Shown here piece by piece: positions 11,053 to 21,882 of a stretch of DNA of 64,000 nt. The stretch comes from Neoarius graeffei (taxonomy: Eukaryota > Chordata > Actinopteri > Siluriformes > Ariidae): NCBI RefSeq assembly GCF_027579695.1, contig NC_083571.1, positions 33,584,443 to 33,648,442 on the forward strand, given 5' to 3'. Position 1 is the stretch's first letter, and each line of letters opens with the position of its first letter. The position numbers and the translations under genes are program-made. Under the pieces are notes generated by a model. It made no database searches. It had not been told where the DNA came from and saw nothing but the letters and a program-made list of their open reading frames with translations.

Positions 11053-11377
11053 GGAATTCACTTCAGACATAATTCAGAGACAGGTCCGAATGAGTTATAT
11101 GCAGTGTATATTGAGGAAAATGTGTTGCTTTTGGTAAATTGACGTTAGCAGGTGTGTTGTTATGCTGAAAGTGCATTTTTTTTTTCAGAGACAGTATATT
11201 TTTCTTTCCGGTATGACCAAATCTTTTAGTGGTACGCCAGACCGGCCAGGACCAGCTTACTTTCACCCCTGCAGCTTCATGAGGTAAGAATTTATTCTTT
11301 AAATTGTAAAATGGTGTGCCAGTTTGCTGAATCTGTATACCTGTTTAAGAATCTAGACTAGAAGTGTGTAGTAATAT

Positions 11378-11762
11378 CTCATCTCATTTCATCTCATCAT
11401 CTCTAGCCGCTTTATCCTGTTCTACAGGGTCGCAGGCAAACTGGAGCCTATCCCAGCTGACTACAGGTGAAAGGCGGGGTACACCCTGGACAAGTCGCTG
11501 AGTCATCACAGGGCTGACACATAGACACAGACAACCATTCACACTCACATTCACACCTACGGTCAATTTAGAGTCGCCAGTTAACCTAACCTGCATGTCT
11601 TTGGACTGTGGGGGAAACCGGAGCACCTGGAGGAAACCCACACAGACACGGGGAGAACATGCAAACTCCGCACAGAAAGGCCCTCGCCGGCCACGGGGCT
11701 CGAACCCGGACCTTCTTGCTGTGAGGCGACAGCGCTAACCACTACACCACCGTGCCGCCCAC
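11378..11762 (-). mobile_element. tRNA-derived SINE, copy C
   Basis: Full-length reverse copy with a (CATCT)n tail at the left. The 12-bp TSD GTGTAGTAATAT is perfect at 11366-11377 and 11763-11774. Confidence 0.95.
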
Positions 11763-12029
11763 GTGTAGTAATATGTCTGAAAAAAAAGAGGAATTCTCAA
11801 TGGAATTTGACTGAAGCAAAACACATTTTTGCAAAATGAAAATGAAACCAGAAATTATGGGAATCAGCATGCCAACTTTGGGCGCGTTCGGCTGGGGCCG
11901 CTTTTGGGGAGAGATTTAGACCAAATTACATAGAACATCTATACTGGCACTTGCCAGATATCCTTGGCAAGTGCGAGATATGAGAAAATGTGCATTTTCT
12001 CATTCTTTATATAGGCACACTGATAGCTC

Positions 12030-12162
12030 TTGATGATGTGCAGGTGAGCTTCATTAACAGCGGGTGTGTGAGAGTTCGCTCAGGTGCGCTCTGGACTGCA
12101 CACGTGCCGAGCGGACTCTCGCACGTGCACTGTTAATGAGGCTCACCTGCACATGATTATTT
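12030..12162. repeat. large inverted repeat in a dispersed element
   Basis: GATGTGCAGGTGAGC at the left pairs with GCTCACCTGCACAT at the right; pairing extends through TTCATTAACAG and GAGAGTTCGC. The element seems to continue rightward to about 12750 in CT-rich text that ends AATAAACATTGCTATTGCAC, interrupted by the MITE at 12328. Confidence 0.75.
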
Positions 12163-12327
12163 AGGCACGCTGATGCCTCTTGAAGACTGAGAAAAAGCAC
12201 GTTCAGTATGAAGTATTACACCACGTCAGTGCATATTACCGAGCCTTATTCTCCTGTGTAGATTCCCTGGGTTTCCAATCCTGTTTCCTGTTCTTAGTTT
12301 CTGTTTTTGTCTTTGCCTGATTTAGCC

Positions 12328-12599
12328 CAGATGCGCAGCTTGTGAACAGGCAAGGCAGGCAACTGCTTGGGGCCCCCTGGCCCAGGGGCCCCCTGAGAGT
12401 CGGATCCCGAGAGCTTATTTATTTTGTTTTTTATTGTTCTTTACCATTGTATTTTCACATTTGGAATTTAAAAAAATTTGGTTTCATACATTTTTCGTTG
12501 GTGTCAGATTATTTATAACATATTGGTGATGAACACTGGTCAGAAGGGCCCCCTGGAAATTTTTGCTTGGGGCCACAACAGACTCTAGAATCGCCTCTG
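12328..12599. mobile_element. hAT MITE with perfect TSD
   Basis: This 272-bp element starts CAGATGCG and ends CGCCTCTG (7 of 8 terminal bases pair). ATTTAGCC flanks both sides (12320-12327, 12600-12607). GGGGCCCCCTGG tracts lie near both ends. No coding capacity. Confidence 0.88.
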
Positions 12600-13240
12600 A
12601 TTTAGCCTGTTTGTGCCTCTCCTGACCTTTCGCTAGTTTCTCGTTTACGAGATTGCCTGCCATTTTGGATTGTTTGCCTGTGTGTTTTCATAATTTTTAA
12701 TAAACATTGCTATTGCACTTGCATCCGTTTCCTACTGCTCTCTGACAGTGGGAGGTACAGAAAGGTTATTAGGTATATAAATCACGGGAGACGCAGTCAT
12801 AAACCTGCTTAATACACTCCCTTAAATGAATAAAATACTATTTAAATGAAATATTTTTTGAACCATTTTACTGATTAAGGCTGCGTTGGCCTTATTAGGA
12901 CTGGCTATATGATGAATTAAACCGCTTCACTGGACTCAAAGCTCGGAGAGCTGCCTGTAGTGGTAAGGGTCTACTTGTTTACACCCTTTACACCACTCTT
13001 TTGTGTCAAAGTGCTGGTACTACAGCACTTGTTTGCTTTAAAAAAATTGTTTATTTCCATTTATTACAGGTAGATGCAGTCATAAACCTGCTTATTGCAC
13101 TCCCTTAAATTAATTATGGTTTGTTTATATCTCAATCTTGTCGCACATATAAAATAATTGATAGTGCGTATGAAAAAGTCTCTGGACATAATGTTTAAAC
13201 TATTGGATGAAATGGCATTGGACGAAGTGTCCTGATCCCA
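12600..13240. other. repeat remnant and unassigned sequence
   Basis: It begins with the far part of the host repeat of the MITE. A 38-bp near-identical direct repeat (CAGTCATAAACCTGCTTA...) occurs at 12793 and 13075. Between them an exon-like block at 12899-12964 (acceptor TTATTAG, frame DWLYDELNRFTGLKARRA, donor GTAAGG) is open but unrecognised. Confidence 0.4.
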
Positions 13241-13445
13241 CAGTGTCTTGCAAAAGTATTCATCCCCCTTGGTGTTTGTCCTGTTTTGTTGCATTACAAG
13301 ATGGAATTAAAATGTATTTTTGGAAGATTAGCACCATTTGATTTATATAGCATGCCTACCACTTTAAAGGTGCAAATTGTTTTATTGTGACACAAACAAT
13401 AATTAAGATGAAAAAAAAACAGAAATCTGGAGTGTGCATAAGTAT

Positions 13446-13472
13446 ACCCCCCCCCCCCCCCCCCCCCCCCCC
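13446..13472 (+). repeat. poly-C tract in the Tc1-C inverted repeat
   Basis: About 26-27 consecutive C; the opposite terminal repeat has only a G11 run at 14950-14960, so the homopolymer has changed length unequally in the two arms. Its length may be an assembly artefact. Confidence 0.9.
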
Positions 13473-13535
13473 TTTCGTTTGAAACCCCAAAATAAGAGCT
13501 GGTCCATCCAATTCACTTCATAAGTCACATAATTA

Positions 13536-13610
13536 ACCCCGCCGACAGTAGTCGGAGGGGTTATTATTTTCACCTGCGTCAGTCTGTGTGTGTGTGTGTG
13601 TGTGTGTGTA

Positions 13611-13643
<33 letters not shown>

Positions 13644-13840
13644 GTGTCTGCAAGATATCTCAAGAACCAATGGATCGATTTGGACCAAATTTTGTACATG
13701 TGTTGCCAATCACCCAGGAAGGAAACCATTATATTTTGGAGGTCAAAGGTCAAGGTCATGGCAGAACTTTGAAATTTTCGCCCAATGTATTTTAATAGGG
13801 AAAAGGCGGGGTTTGCACTCGTTAGAGTGTCCCTGTCTAG
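13536..13840 (+). mobile_element. helentron-like (HINE-type) non-autonomous element
   Basis: It interrupts Tc1-C: removing it and one TTA restores AATTAGTTGATT. The left end is a perfect 5' hairpin (CCGAC-AGTA-GTCGG flanked by CCCC/GGGG), a (TG)n(TCTG)n microsatellite follows, then GAACCAATGGATCGATTTGG text, and the right end has a hairpin (CACTC-GTTA-GAGTG) 7 bp before CTAG. That layout (5' palindrome, internal microsatellite, 3' hairpin, terminal CTAG) fits helitron/helentron derivatives; the TTA could instead point to a Harbinger MITE. Confidence 0.55.
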
Positions 13841-13960
13841 TTAGTTGATTAAGATCCACCTGTGTGCAATCAAAGTGTCACATGATCCATCACATGATGT
13901 CTGTATAAATCAACCTGTTATGGAAGGACCTTGACTCTGCAGCACTACTACGCAAGCAAC

Positions 13961-14946
13961 ATGAAAACCAAGGAGCCTCCAAACAGGTCAGAGACAAAGT
14001 TGTGGAGAAGTATAGATCAGGGTTGGGTTATAAAAAATATCCCAAACTTTGAATATCCCCCAGAGAGCACCATTAAATCCATTATAGCAAAATGGAAAGA
14101 ATATGACACCACTACAAACCTGACAAGAAAAGGCTGCCTACTAAAACTCACAGACCGGGCAAGGAGGGCATTAATCAGAGATGCAACAAAGACACCAAAG
14201 ATAACACTGAAGGAGCTGCATAGATCTACAGAGAACCACTTTAAGCCATACACTCCACAGAGCAGGGATTTATGGAAGAGTGGCCAGAAAAATGCCATTG
14301 CTTAAAGAAAAAAATTAAGAAAACACGTTTGGAGTTTGCCCAACAGCATGTGGCAGACTCCCGAAATACATGGAAGATACTTCTCTGGTCAAATGAAACT
14401 AAAATTGATCTTTTTGGCCATCATGGGAAATGCCATGTGTGGTGCAAACCCAACACTTCCCATCACCCAGAGAACACCATTCCTACAGTGAAGCATGGTG
14501 GTGGCAGCATCATGCTGTGGGGATGTTTTTCATCTGCAGGGACAGGAAAGCTGGTCAGGACTGAAGAAAAGACGGATGGCACTATATACAGGGCAATTCT
14601 GGAGGAAAACCTGTTTGAGTCAGCCAGAGGTTTGAGACTTGGATGAAGGTTCACGTTCCAGCAGGACAATGACCCTAAACATACTGCTAAAGCTACACTG
14701 GAGTGGTTTAAAGGGAAACATTTCAATGTCTTGGAATGGCCTAGTCAAAGACCAGACCTCAATCCAATTGAGAATCTGTGGCATAACCTGAAGATTGCTG
14801 TACACCAACGCAACCCATCTAACTTGAAGGAGTTGGAGCAGTTTTGCCTTGAGGAATGGGCAAAAATCCCAGTGGCTAGATGTGCTAAGCTAATAGAGAC
14901 ATACCCCAAGAGACTTGCAGCTGTAATTGCAATACAAAAGTATTGA
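13961..14946 (+). pseudogene. Tc1-C transposase, broken
   Basis: The start MKTKEPPNRSETK leads into a helix-turn-helix region, then a frame change near 14280 into [17 protein letters not shown] and [11 protein letters not shown]. In this block the first catalytic Asp of the usual WSDET is Asn. A stop (TGA, 14644) precedes [10 protein letters not shown] (second Asp) and [13 protein letters not shown] (Glu). The product is inactive on three counts: frameshift, stop and lost Asp. Confidence 0.9.
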
Positions 14947-15174
14947 CTTGGGGGGGGGGGGCTGAATACTTATGCACACTCCAGATTTCTTTTTTTTTTT
15001 CATCTTAATTATTGTTTGTGTCACAGTAAAACAATAATTTTCACCCTTAAAGTGGTAGGCATGTTGTGTAAATCAAATGGTGCTAACCCCCCAAAAATCA
15101 ATTTAAATTCCAGCTTGTAATGCAATAAAACAGGACAAATACCAAGGGGGATGAATACTTTTTGCAAGACACTG

Positions 15175-15631
15175 TACATTATTATCCTAAGAAACATCCT
15201 GCATGTACAATTTGCTGATTGTACTTTTAATCATTAGCTCTGTTTGAATAATATCATATCCACATAAATTTAGCGAAAGACTTGGTCACTGCTGTGCATC
15301 ATGTTTCTCGATGGTCTCCACAGCCATTATCTGCACGTATAAAGCATGATAATCGAATGGTATGAATCAAATTTTATGCTTTTGGAAACTCACTGGCCAG
15401 AGAGACTGATGTAGCTGGTCTGAAACTGCGGCCAGACACCTTGAAAAGCTAACTGGACTTGTCCATAAAGTGTTTTTTTGTTTTTTTTTAATCGACACAT
15501 AGCGACAGATTAGGAAGGATGCTAGCCTGCTGCTTGCTAGTCATAACCAGAGTGTTAGCTGACTCTTCCATTTCTGTTTGATGATAGCAATGTTTACAGG
15601 ATTGCTATTTTTTAAAACCCTTACCCTAGTG
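15175..15631. other. no feature recognised
   Basis: Unique-looking AT-rich sequence between Tc1-C and the large hAT; no coding or repeat signal found. Confidence 0.5.
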
Positions 15632-15744
15632 CAGGGGTTCTCAATCTTTTCTGCTTCAAGGCCCACCTATTCATACTTTAATGAGTTGGGACCCATTAAA
15701 AAAGATCCCTAATTATTTTGGCTCATGTATTCTGTTAGAATGTA

Positions 15745-17350
15745 CAACCCCGATTCCAAAAAAGTTGGGACAAAGTACAAATTGTAAATAAAAATGGAAA
15801 GCAATGATGTGGAAGTTTCAAAATTCCATATTTTATTCAGAATAGAACATAGATGACATATCAAATGTTTAAACTGAGAAAATGTATCATTTAAAGAGAA
15901 AAATTAGGTGATTTTAAATTTCATGACAACACCACATCTCAAAAAAGTTGGGACAAGGCCATGTTTACCACTGTGAGACATCCCCTTTTCTCTTTACGAC
16001 AGTCTGTAAACGTCTGGGGACTGAGGAGACAAGTTGCTCAAGTTTAGGGATAGGAATGTTAACCCATTCTTGTCTAATGTAGGATTCTAGTTGCTCAACT
16101 GTCTTGGGTCTTTTTTTGGCATATCTTCCATTTTATGATGCGCCAAATGTTTTCTATAGGTGAAAGATCTGGACTGCAGGCTGGCCAGTTCAGTACCCGG
16201 ACCCTTCTTCTACACAGCCATGATGCTGTAATTGATGCAGTATGTGGTTTGGCATTGTCATGTTGGAAAATGCAAGGTCTTCCCTGAAAGAGGCGTCTTC
16301 TGGATGGGAGCATATGTTGCTCTAGAACCTGGATATACCTTTCAGCATTGATGGTGCCTTTCCAGATGTGTAAGCTGCCCATGCCACACATACTAATGCA
16401 ACCCCATACCATCAGAGATGCAGGCTTCTGAACTGAGCGCTGATAACAACTTGGGTCGTCCTTCTCCTCTTTAGTCCAAACGACACGGCATCTCTGATTT
16501 CCATAAAGAACTTCAAATTTTGATTCGTCTGACCACAGAACAGTTTTCCACTTTGCCACAGTCCATTTTAAATGAGCCTTGGCCCAGAGAAGACGTCTGC
16601 ACTTCTGGATCATGTTTAGATACGGCTTCTTCTTTGAACTATAGAGTTTTAGCTGGCAACGGCGGATGGCACGGTGAATTGTGCTCACAGATAATGTTCT
16701 CTGGAAATATTCCTGAGCCCATTTTGTGATTTCCAATACAGAAGCATGCCTGTATGTGATGCAGTGCCGTCTAAGGGCCCGAAGATCACGGGCACCCAGT
16801 ATGGTTTTCCGGCCTTGACCCTTACACACAGAGATTCTCCCAGATTCTCTGAATCTTTTGATGATATTATGCACTGTAGATGATGATATGTTCAAACTCT
16901 TTGCAATTTTACACTGTCGAACTCCTTTCTGATATTGATCCACTATTTGTCGGTGCAGAATTAGGGGGATTGGTGATCCTCTTCCGATCTTTACTTCTGA
17001 GAGCCACTGCCACTCCAAGATGCTCTTTTTATACCCAGTCATGTTAATGACCTATTGCCAATTGACCTAATGAGTTGCAGTTTGGTCCTCCAGCTGTTCC
17101 TTTTTTGTACCTTTAACTTTTCCAGCCTCTTATTGTCCCTGTCCCAACTTTTTTGAGATGTGCTGCTGTCATGAAATTCCAAATGAGCCAATATTTGACA
17201 TGAAATTTCAAAATGTCTCACTTTCGACATTTGATATGTTGTCTGTGTTCTATTGTGAATACAATATCAGTTTTTGAGATTTGTAAATGATTGCATTCCA
17301 TTTTTATTTACAATTTGTACTTTGTCCCAACTTTTTTGGAATCGGGGTTG
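15745..17350 (-). mobile_element. Tc1/mariner element, family D, copy 1
   Basis: Termini CAACCCCGATTCC and complement, with TA at 15743-15744 and 17351-17352. The 1606-bp length and near-complete transposase make it the best preserved Tc1 here. Other copies: 40256 (deleted) and 52065 (interrupted). Confidence 0.96.
16095..17042 (-). CDS. Tc1-D transposase, nearly complete, C-terminal frameshift
   Basis: The 315-codon frame starts [13 protein letters not shown]. Residues about 25-110 form the paired-like helix-turn-helix DNA-binding region ([19 protein letters not shown]). The catalytic triad is present: Asp in LWSDESKFE, Asp in FQHDNAKPH and Glu in SPIENIW, with 34 residues between the last two (DD34E). 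In the copy at 52515 the C-terminus goes on with [19 protein letters not shown]; here a frameshift after KICQKK ends it at TQDS, so the last about 45 residues are lost. Cut-and-paste at TA sites is the family activity; this copy is probably inactive. Confidence 0.9.
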   Translation of the reverse strand: MTGYKKSILEWQWLSEVKIGRGSPIPLILHRQIVDQYQKGVRQCKIAKSLNISSSTVHNIIKRFRESGRISVCKGQGRKTILGARDLRALRRHCITYRHASVLEITKWAQEYFQRTLSVSTIHRAIRRCQLKLYSSKKKPYLNMIQKCRRLLWAKAHLKWTVAKWKTVLWSDESKFEVLYGNQRCRVVWTKEEKDDPSCYQRSVQKPASLMVWGCISMCGMGSLHIWKGTINAERYIQVLEQHMLPSRRRLFQGRPCIFQHDNAKPHTASITASWLCRRRVRVLNWPACSPDLSPIENIWRIIKWKICQKKTQDS

Positions 17351-17601
17351 TAATAATCTAATGTAAAGTGTATTAATGGGATGCAACATCACTCCCTGTT
17401 AGAGATGGGAGCCCAGGAATTAAATAAATACAATAAAAACAAACTGTTTTTAATTGTAGGTATTGTATTTAAAACTGTATGGATGTGCCAAAAGCCAACA
17501 TAAAGCCATGCATGCAGGGCATTCTCAGTCAAAAGGAATTAATGATCCAAAAGTGGAGTCTGATCAATTAACACGAGAACTTATTGCCGTGTTTGTGTTC
17601 A

Positions 17602-17748
17602 GCAAACAAGCAAGTTATTAAAACCAAGAAGTACACTCAAAAGAAGTGGATAAAGAAACCACTCAATGGGATAGATCCTTACACGTTAACAAAGAGGAAT
17701 TTTTCCTATGAAAGAAAAATGTACTCACTAAATTTGACATTAGTAGAA
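17602..17748 (+). pseudogene. exon-like fragment, DPY/NYL family, part 1
   Basis: After TTTGTGTTCAG the frame reads NKQVIKTKKYTQKKWIKKPL, then NGIDPYTLTKRNFSYE and a stop. The NG-x-DPY-x-L signature also appears in the separate frame at 18842 (INGLQICDPYGLP). From memory it resembles the N-terminus of fish SWIM-finger/YqaJ-nuclease-like proteins. Confidence 0.45.
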
Positions 17749-17971
17749 TAAATTTTGATCCTATTGTAGCCAGAACTAAATACAAAGACAATTGTTATGC
17801 ATACTATTAATTAACAATGTGAAGATAATTAACAGATAATCAACAGATTTTAAGGTTTTTAAGATCGTGTATATTTTTATTCTTTTGTATTTGTAATTGT
17901 GTCTGTACATGCACGACCCCACCAGCTCTGCTGTTCCACTTATTGTGTTTAAATAAAGTTATTCATTCATT

Positions 17972-18091
17972 TAGTATGAGCTGGAAAATGATCCATCTGT
18001 TGAGTTCCCATACATCTCAAACTACGTGGTGCTGCAAACATTCTACATGGACAAACAGATGAAAACCTGGAAGAGCATGTGTGGGATATAT
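17972..18091 (+). pseudogene. exon-like fragment, DPY/NYL family, part 2
   Basis: Acceptor TTCATTCATTTAG precedes ELENDPSVEFPYISNYVVLQ, then KQMKTWKSM and a stop. The P-x-I-x-NY-[VL] core matches YPDVYNYLINFP in the frame at 18842, so both pieces are relics of the same protein family; with part 1 they form the expected order. Confidence 0.45.
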
Positions 18092-18402
18092 AAATAGGGG
18101 TCTATTTAATTTTCAAGCATTCCAGTTAAGTTCAAGTTCAGCAATTTTTTTTAATTATTTTTAGCTTATTTTCCAGTGTTTCATGTATTTACTAGTAGCC
18201 CTGCTTGCCTGTGGTGTAGAGTGTAGTTGCGCATGTTAGCCAGCAGATGGTAGTAATGTCACTGTTTCTGATTGTTGCTCTGACTGTAGGGTGGTGATCT
18301 TGCGTTTCCTATAGAGATCTTGCAGTCACGTGACCGGAAAGTACACAGACGCCATCTTGTCGGGCAACAACACAGCTGAATACTGCTGCACTCGTGTACA
18401 GA

Positions 18403-18999
18403 ATGGATCACTTTCAACCGACGGACTACATGGCTCATTTTTCTAATGCACAGATAATTAGATCTCATCATCTCTAGCTGCTTTATCCTTCTACAGGGTC
18501 GCAGGCAAGCTGGAGCCTATCCCAGCTGACTACGGGCGAAAGGCGGGGTACACCCTGGACAAGTCGCCAGGTCATCACAGGGCTGACACATAGACACAGA
18601 CAACCATTCACACTCACATTCACACCTACGGTCAATTTAGAGTCACCAGTTAACCTAACCTGCATGTCTTTGGACTGTGGGGGAAACCGGAGCACCCGGA
18701 GGAAACCCACGCGGACACGGGGAGAACATGCAAACTCCACACAGAAAGGCCCTCGCCGGCCCCGGGGCTCGAACCCAGGACCTTCTTGCTGTGAGGCGAC
18801 AGCGCTAACCACTACACCACCGTGCCGCCAGATAATTAGATATATGTCTAAAATAAATGGTCTACAGATTTGTGACCCTTATGGCTTACCGGACGGAGTT
18901 TTCACGACCGTGTCAGTGGATCTTGAACTGCCAGAGGTGGAATACCCAGACGTGTATAATTACCTAATCAACTTTCCTTCGCTGTTAAATATAATTTAA
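18403..18999 (+). pseudogene. DPY/NYL-family N-terminal exon split by a SINE
   Basis: The frame starts MDHFQPTDYMAHFSNAQIIR, is cut by SINE D at 18464-18828, and continues in frame as YMSKINGLQICDPYGLP, VFTTVSVDLELPEVEYPDV and YNYLINFPSLL before stopping at 18997-18999. Removing the SINE and one TSD restores a single frame. It resembles the N-terminus of a SWIM/YqaJ-like protein family of fish, an assignment from memory only. Confidence 0.55.
18464..18828 (-). mobile_element. tRNA-derived SINE, copy D
   Basis: Reverse full-length copy; the 13-bp TSD CAGATAATTAGAT occurs at 18451-18463 and 18829-18841. It lies inside the coding frame beginning at 18403. Confidence 0.95.
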
Positions 19000-19413
19000 A
19001 ACTACAAACATTACATGAAGCATACAAAGACGGTGTAATTCATCATACACATTATCTGTAAAAACCATGCACAATGTTCACTTCATACATACTAGATTTT
19101 CATAAATTTGTATGAGGAAAATGCAAAAAGCGCCACTTTCAGGAGTAAATCATACATGGCATATATATTTATTTATAAGTCCTTATAAGGATTGATCCTT
19201 ATATTTATAAGGATTTACTACTAAGACAGTGGTAAATTATTATAAGTTCTTTACTGTTTTTTTTCGTACCACACCGCTAAAGACCCAATCCACCGCCCCG
19301 CCCCAACCCTCTTTTCTCAGGCTCCCACTTCCCGGAATTTTTTTATTAGAGCAAGTCATAAACTTATGCTGCAAATAACCACATGGATATACTGAAATAA
19401 ATACATGACGAAC

Positions 19414-19621
19414 CGGAGATGAAATGGTCACTGCACAGGCGCCAGTGATCGCTCCTTCCAGTTGGTACCCATGCCTTGTTCTTGTTGTTTGGATCAGCCC
19501 GGCCGATAGCAGCAATCCATTTTGCGCGCCTGTCAGGGTCCCATGGCAGCTTATGAAACTTTCTTCCTGTTTTCTGACCTCTCCTGTTGTGGCATTCATA
19601 TGCCATGCAAGTATCCGGCAT
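19414..19621 (-). pseudogene. THAP zinc-finger exon
   Basis: The frame from the ATG at 19621 reads MPDTCMAYECHNRRG, then RKFHKLPWDPDRRAKWIAAI, a Trp (AWVP) and LCSDHFISG. This is a complete THAP C2CH layout: C-x4-C, conserved Pro/Trp, then C-x2-H and F. A GT follows at 19413-19412. THAP domains bind DNA and occur in P-element- and Kolobok-type transposon proteins and in host THAP genes. The companion exon was not seen. Confidence 0.75.
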
Positions 19622-20045
19622 TGTGGCACGGTAATTTTTGAATATTTCGGCAAAAAAAAAAATGAAAGTCGGCGGCGGAAATATGGCGCTTGACCGCCAA
19701 GATGGCGTTTGTCTACAATCTGGAGCGGATGTGACGTCACATGCAAGTGCTCCATAGGTAATTGCAAGCTCCCACCTCTGTGAAAACACCAGTAAACTTG
19801 TTTAATACCATATTTTGCAGATACCGTAAAATACCAAATAATAGCCGAGTTCCAATTAACCGCCGAGTTCCCTTTAACGGCCAGGTGTACGCGTGTGTTG
19901 TGACAAATAAAGGCCGGTTCCGAATACTCGCCGGGGTCTAAAAAAAAAAAAAAAGCGTCCGAACGTTCTATCTAGAATCTTGAGGCCCAGCACTTTTCTG
20001 GTGTTTAAACGATTTTGCATTGCATAGTTTTCTACCGAAACAATA

Positions 20046-20085
20046 TGAATAAATGAATGAATGAATGAATGAATGAATGAATGAA
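20046..20085 (+). repeat. (AATG)n microsatellite
   Basis: About nine tetranucleotide units, AATGAATG-type. Confidence 0.95.
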
Positions 20086-21316
20086 ATTATTTCTATAATA
20101 CTGTTTACAACATTTTGTTACGTGATAATAAACATGCCATTTCAATGTTATAATCTTGGTCTACCGTAATATTTCTTGAGGAATGCAACTCCGTAACTTT
20201 TGACAGATGTCTTAGCCAATTACGTTTGACATGGGTGTGTGGGATATCACTTACGTCATCGAATGAGGAATACCCAGCGTGTGTGGTGACATTGAGGACT
20301 GCGGGTTTCCAAGGTTGGACTGCTGCTTCTGTTAAACAACCTAAATTGCCGAATGCATGCGTCAAAGCACACACTGAGTTTTATTAAAGACCTTATACCA
20401 TTTCACTTGCCCTTACCCATTCGGATCTGGAAGACGCTTTACAAAAAAGGTGAGAGCGTTCTAACATGCATTTCAGTCTGCTCGCGGCCAATCTAATCCA
20501 AGGGGCCTTTTCAACAAGTAATCTGTCGTGCAAGTTGGGCAGAAGCACGCGTCAGGCAGGCAACATGTAGGCCTACAAGTCAGTAACCTATTCAACTAAC
20601 TTTCATCCGAACTTTAAGTTTTCTACGGGGTCGAGCCACCGTACCAACTCACTCGGGGAATAGGCTCATATCCACCAAATAGGGAGACGTCTTGGAGAGA
20701 AACGTGAGAATGCAAGATGACAGTATGTAGCCACTGCAGGTCACTTATTTTTCAGCATAAGAAAAACCCTTTGGTTTGACACTTCGCACCCTAATTATGT
20801 TGCTTCAACGTCGCGCCCTCCATGCAATTTCAGATTGACAGACATCGCAAAGCACAAAGGGTGGAGGCTGCATGGGTGAGGGTGATAGCAAGTGACCATA
20901 ACTTTGCAGAGTAATTAAATCACAGTGCTGCACACAGACAATGGTGTGGTTTCTTGATTATTTTGTAAAGCATGCACTTAACTAGTCATTAACAGGAAAA
21001 GGTGTGTGATTTATCCTTTATCCACCCCGACTGTGCCATGCGAAGATGCATTCTGCGTCTTCAAAATTCCCCGAAGTCGGCACCATGCTATCTGTAATCT
21101 AACTCGAAAGAAACTGTAACGCTACGTTCACACTGCCAGGCTTAATGCTCAATTCCGATTTTTTTGTGAAATCCGATTTTTTTGTGAGGTCGTTCACATT
21201 AACAAATATATGCGACTTGTATGTGATCCTCAGTATGAACGAAAAGCAACCTAAAAGTGTTCCGCATGCGCACTGCAGGATACGACGACGTCACACGCAG
21301 TGAGCATGGCCAGTGT

Positions 21317-21477
21317 TTACGGAAGTAAAACCGCCCGGTTGCGGTATGACTCATCCAATCTAGTTTGAATAGCTGCATCCCCCCAAATGGAAATCAGCTC
21401 CCTAACCTCTGCATCCTTCCATTGAGAAGATTCAGAACCTTCACAGCCCGAAGCGTCCCTCGCATTGATGTCATGCG
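21317..21477 (-). pseudogene. Myb/SANT-like protein fragment of Harbinger
   Basis: The frame contains SSQWKDAEVRELISIWGDAA then IQTRLDESYRNRAV, the trihelix/Myb-like DNA-binding domain of the second Harbinger protein (Trp at the start of helix 1, W in helix 2). Its N-terminal end is cut by the MITE at 21478. Confidence 0.8.
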
Positions 21478-21882
21478 CAGGGGCGCAGATACGTTTTTTG
21501 AACTGGGGGGGACAAAAAACTGGGGGGGGGGGGGGGGGGGGCAAAGCTGCCAGCAAACCAACCCCAACCCCGATATGCCTGTCAAACTTGTTGTTAGTAA
21601 CCATAGCAACCAAGCTCGAGCTCGCAACCTGTGCAGTCTGCGCAGCTCAACCAACCGAATATCAGTCTTTGTTTTGTTTTATGTGAGTTGTTGCAACTAT
21701 ATGTAGGCTATACACTGCTGTGCACCTCAATAAACCGAATGGTAATTAGTCTTTTGATTTTTCCGTGAGGTTTGCCTTATGCAAAGAAAGACAGCATAGA
21801 CGTTTTTTCCTCCCTATAAGTGGGGGGGACCGAACGAGGTGAATTTAAATCTGACTCGTCCCACCCTCTATCTGCGCCCGTG
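21478..21882. mobile_element. hAT MITE nested in Harbinger
   Basis: Ends CAGGGGCGCAGAT and the complement of CACGGGCGCAGAT. The flanks GTCATGCG (21470-21477) and ATTATGCG (21883-21890) agree at 6 of 8 positions, so the TSD has diverged. Contains a G-run of about 18 at 21523-21541. Confidence 0.78.

Larger units (their letters stand above)
13241..15174 (+). mobile_element. Tc1/mariner element, family C
   Basis: Termini CAGTGTCTTGCAAAAG and its complement (ACTG at 15174, followed by TA). The left flank is CA, so one TA copy is mutated. The transposase on the plus strand is decayed. The left inverted repeat contains an expanded poly-C and the body is interrupted by the insert at 13536-13840. 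Confidence 0.9.
18286..19780. mobile_element. THAP-bearing DNA element with imperfect TIRs of about 45 bp
   Basis: Left end GGGTGGTGATCTTGC..CCTATAGAG..CTTGCAGTCACGTGAC is mirrored at the right by the complement of GAGGTGGGAGCTTGC..CCTATGGAG..CTTGCATGTGACGTCAC. Inside, two coding starts point toward each other: the DPY/NYL frame on plus at the left (18403) and a THAP exon on minus at the right (19621). SINE copy D splits the left frame. I could not settle the target duplication. Confidence 0.65.

Noticed and set aside
13403-13759. Frames over the poly-C and TG/TCTG tracts
   Set aside because: Low-complexity translation of microsatellites inside Tc1-C.
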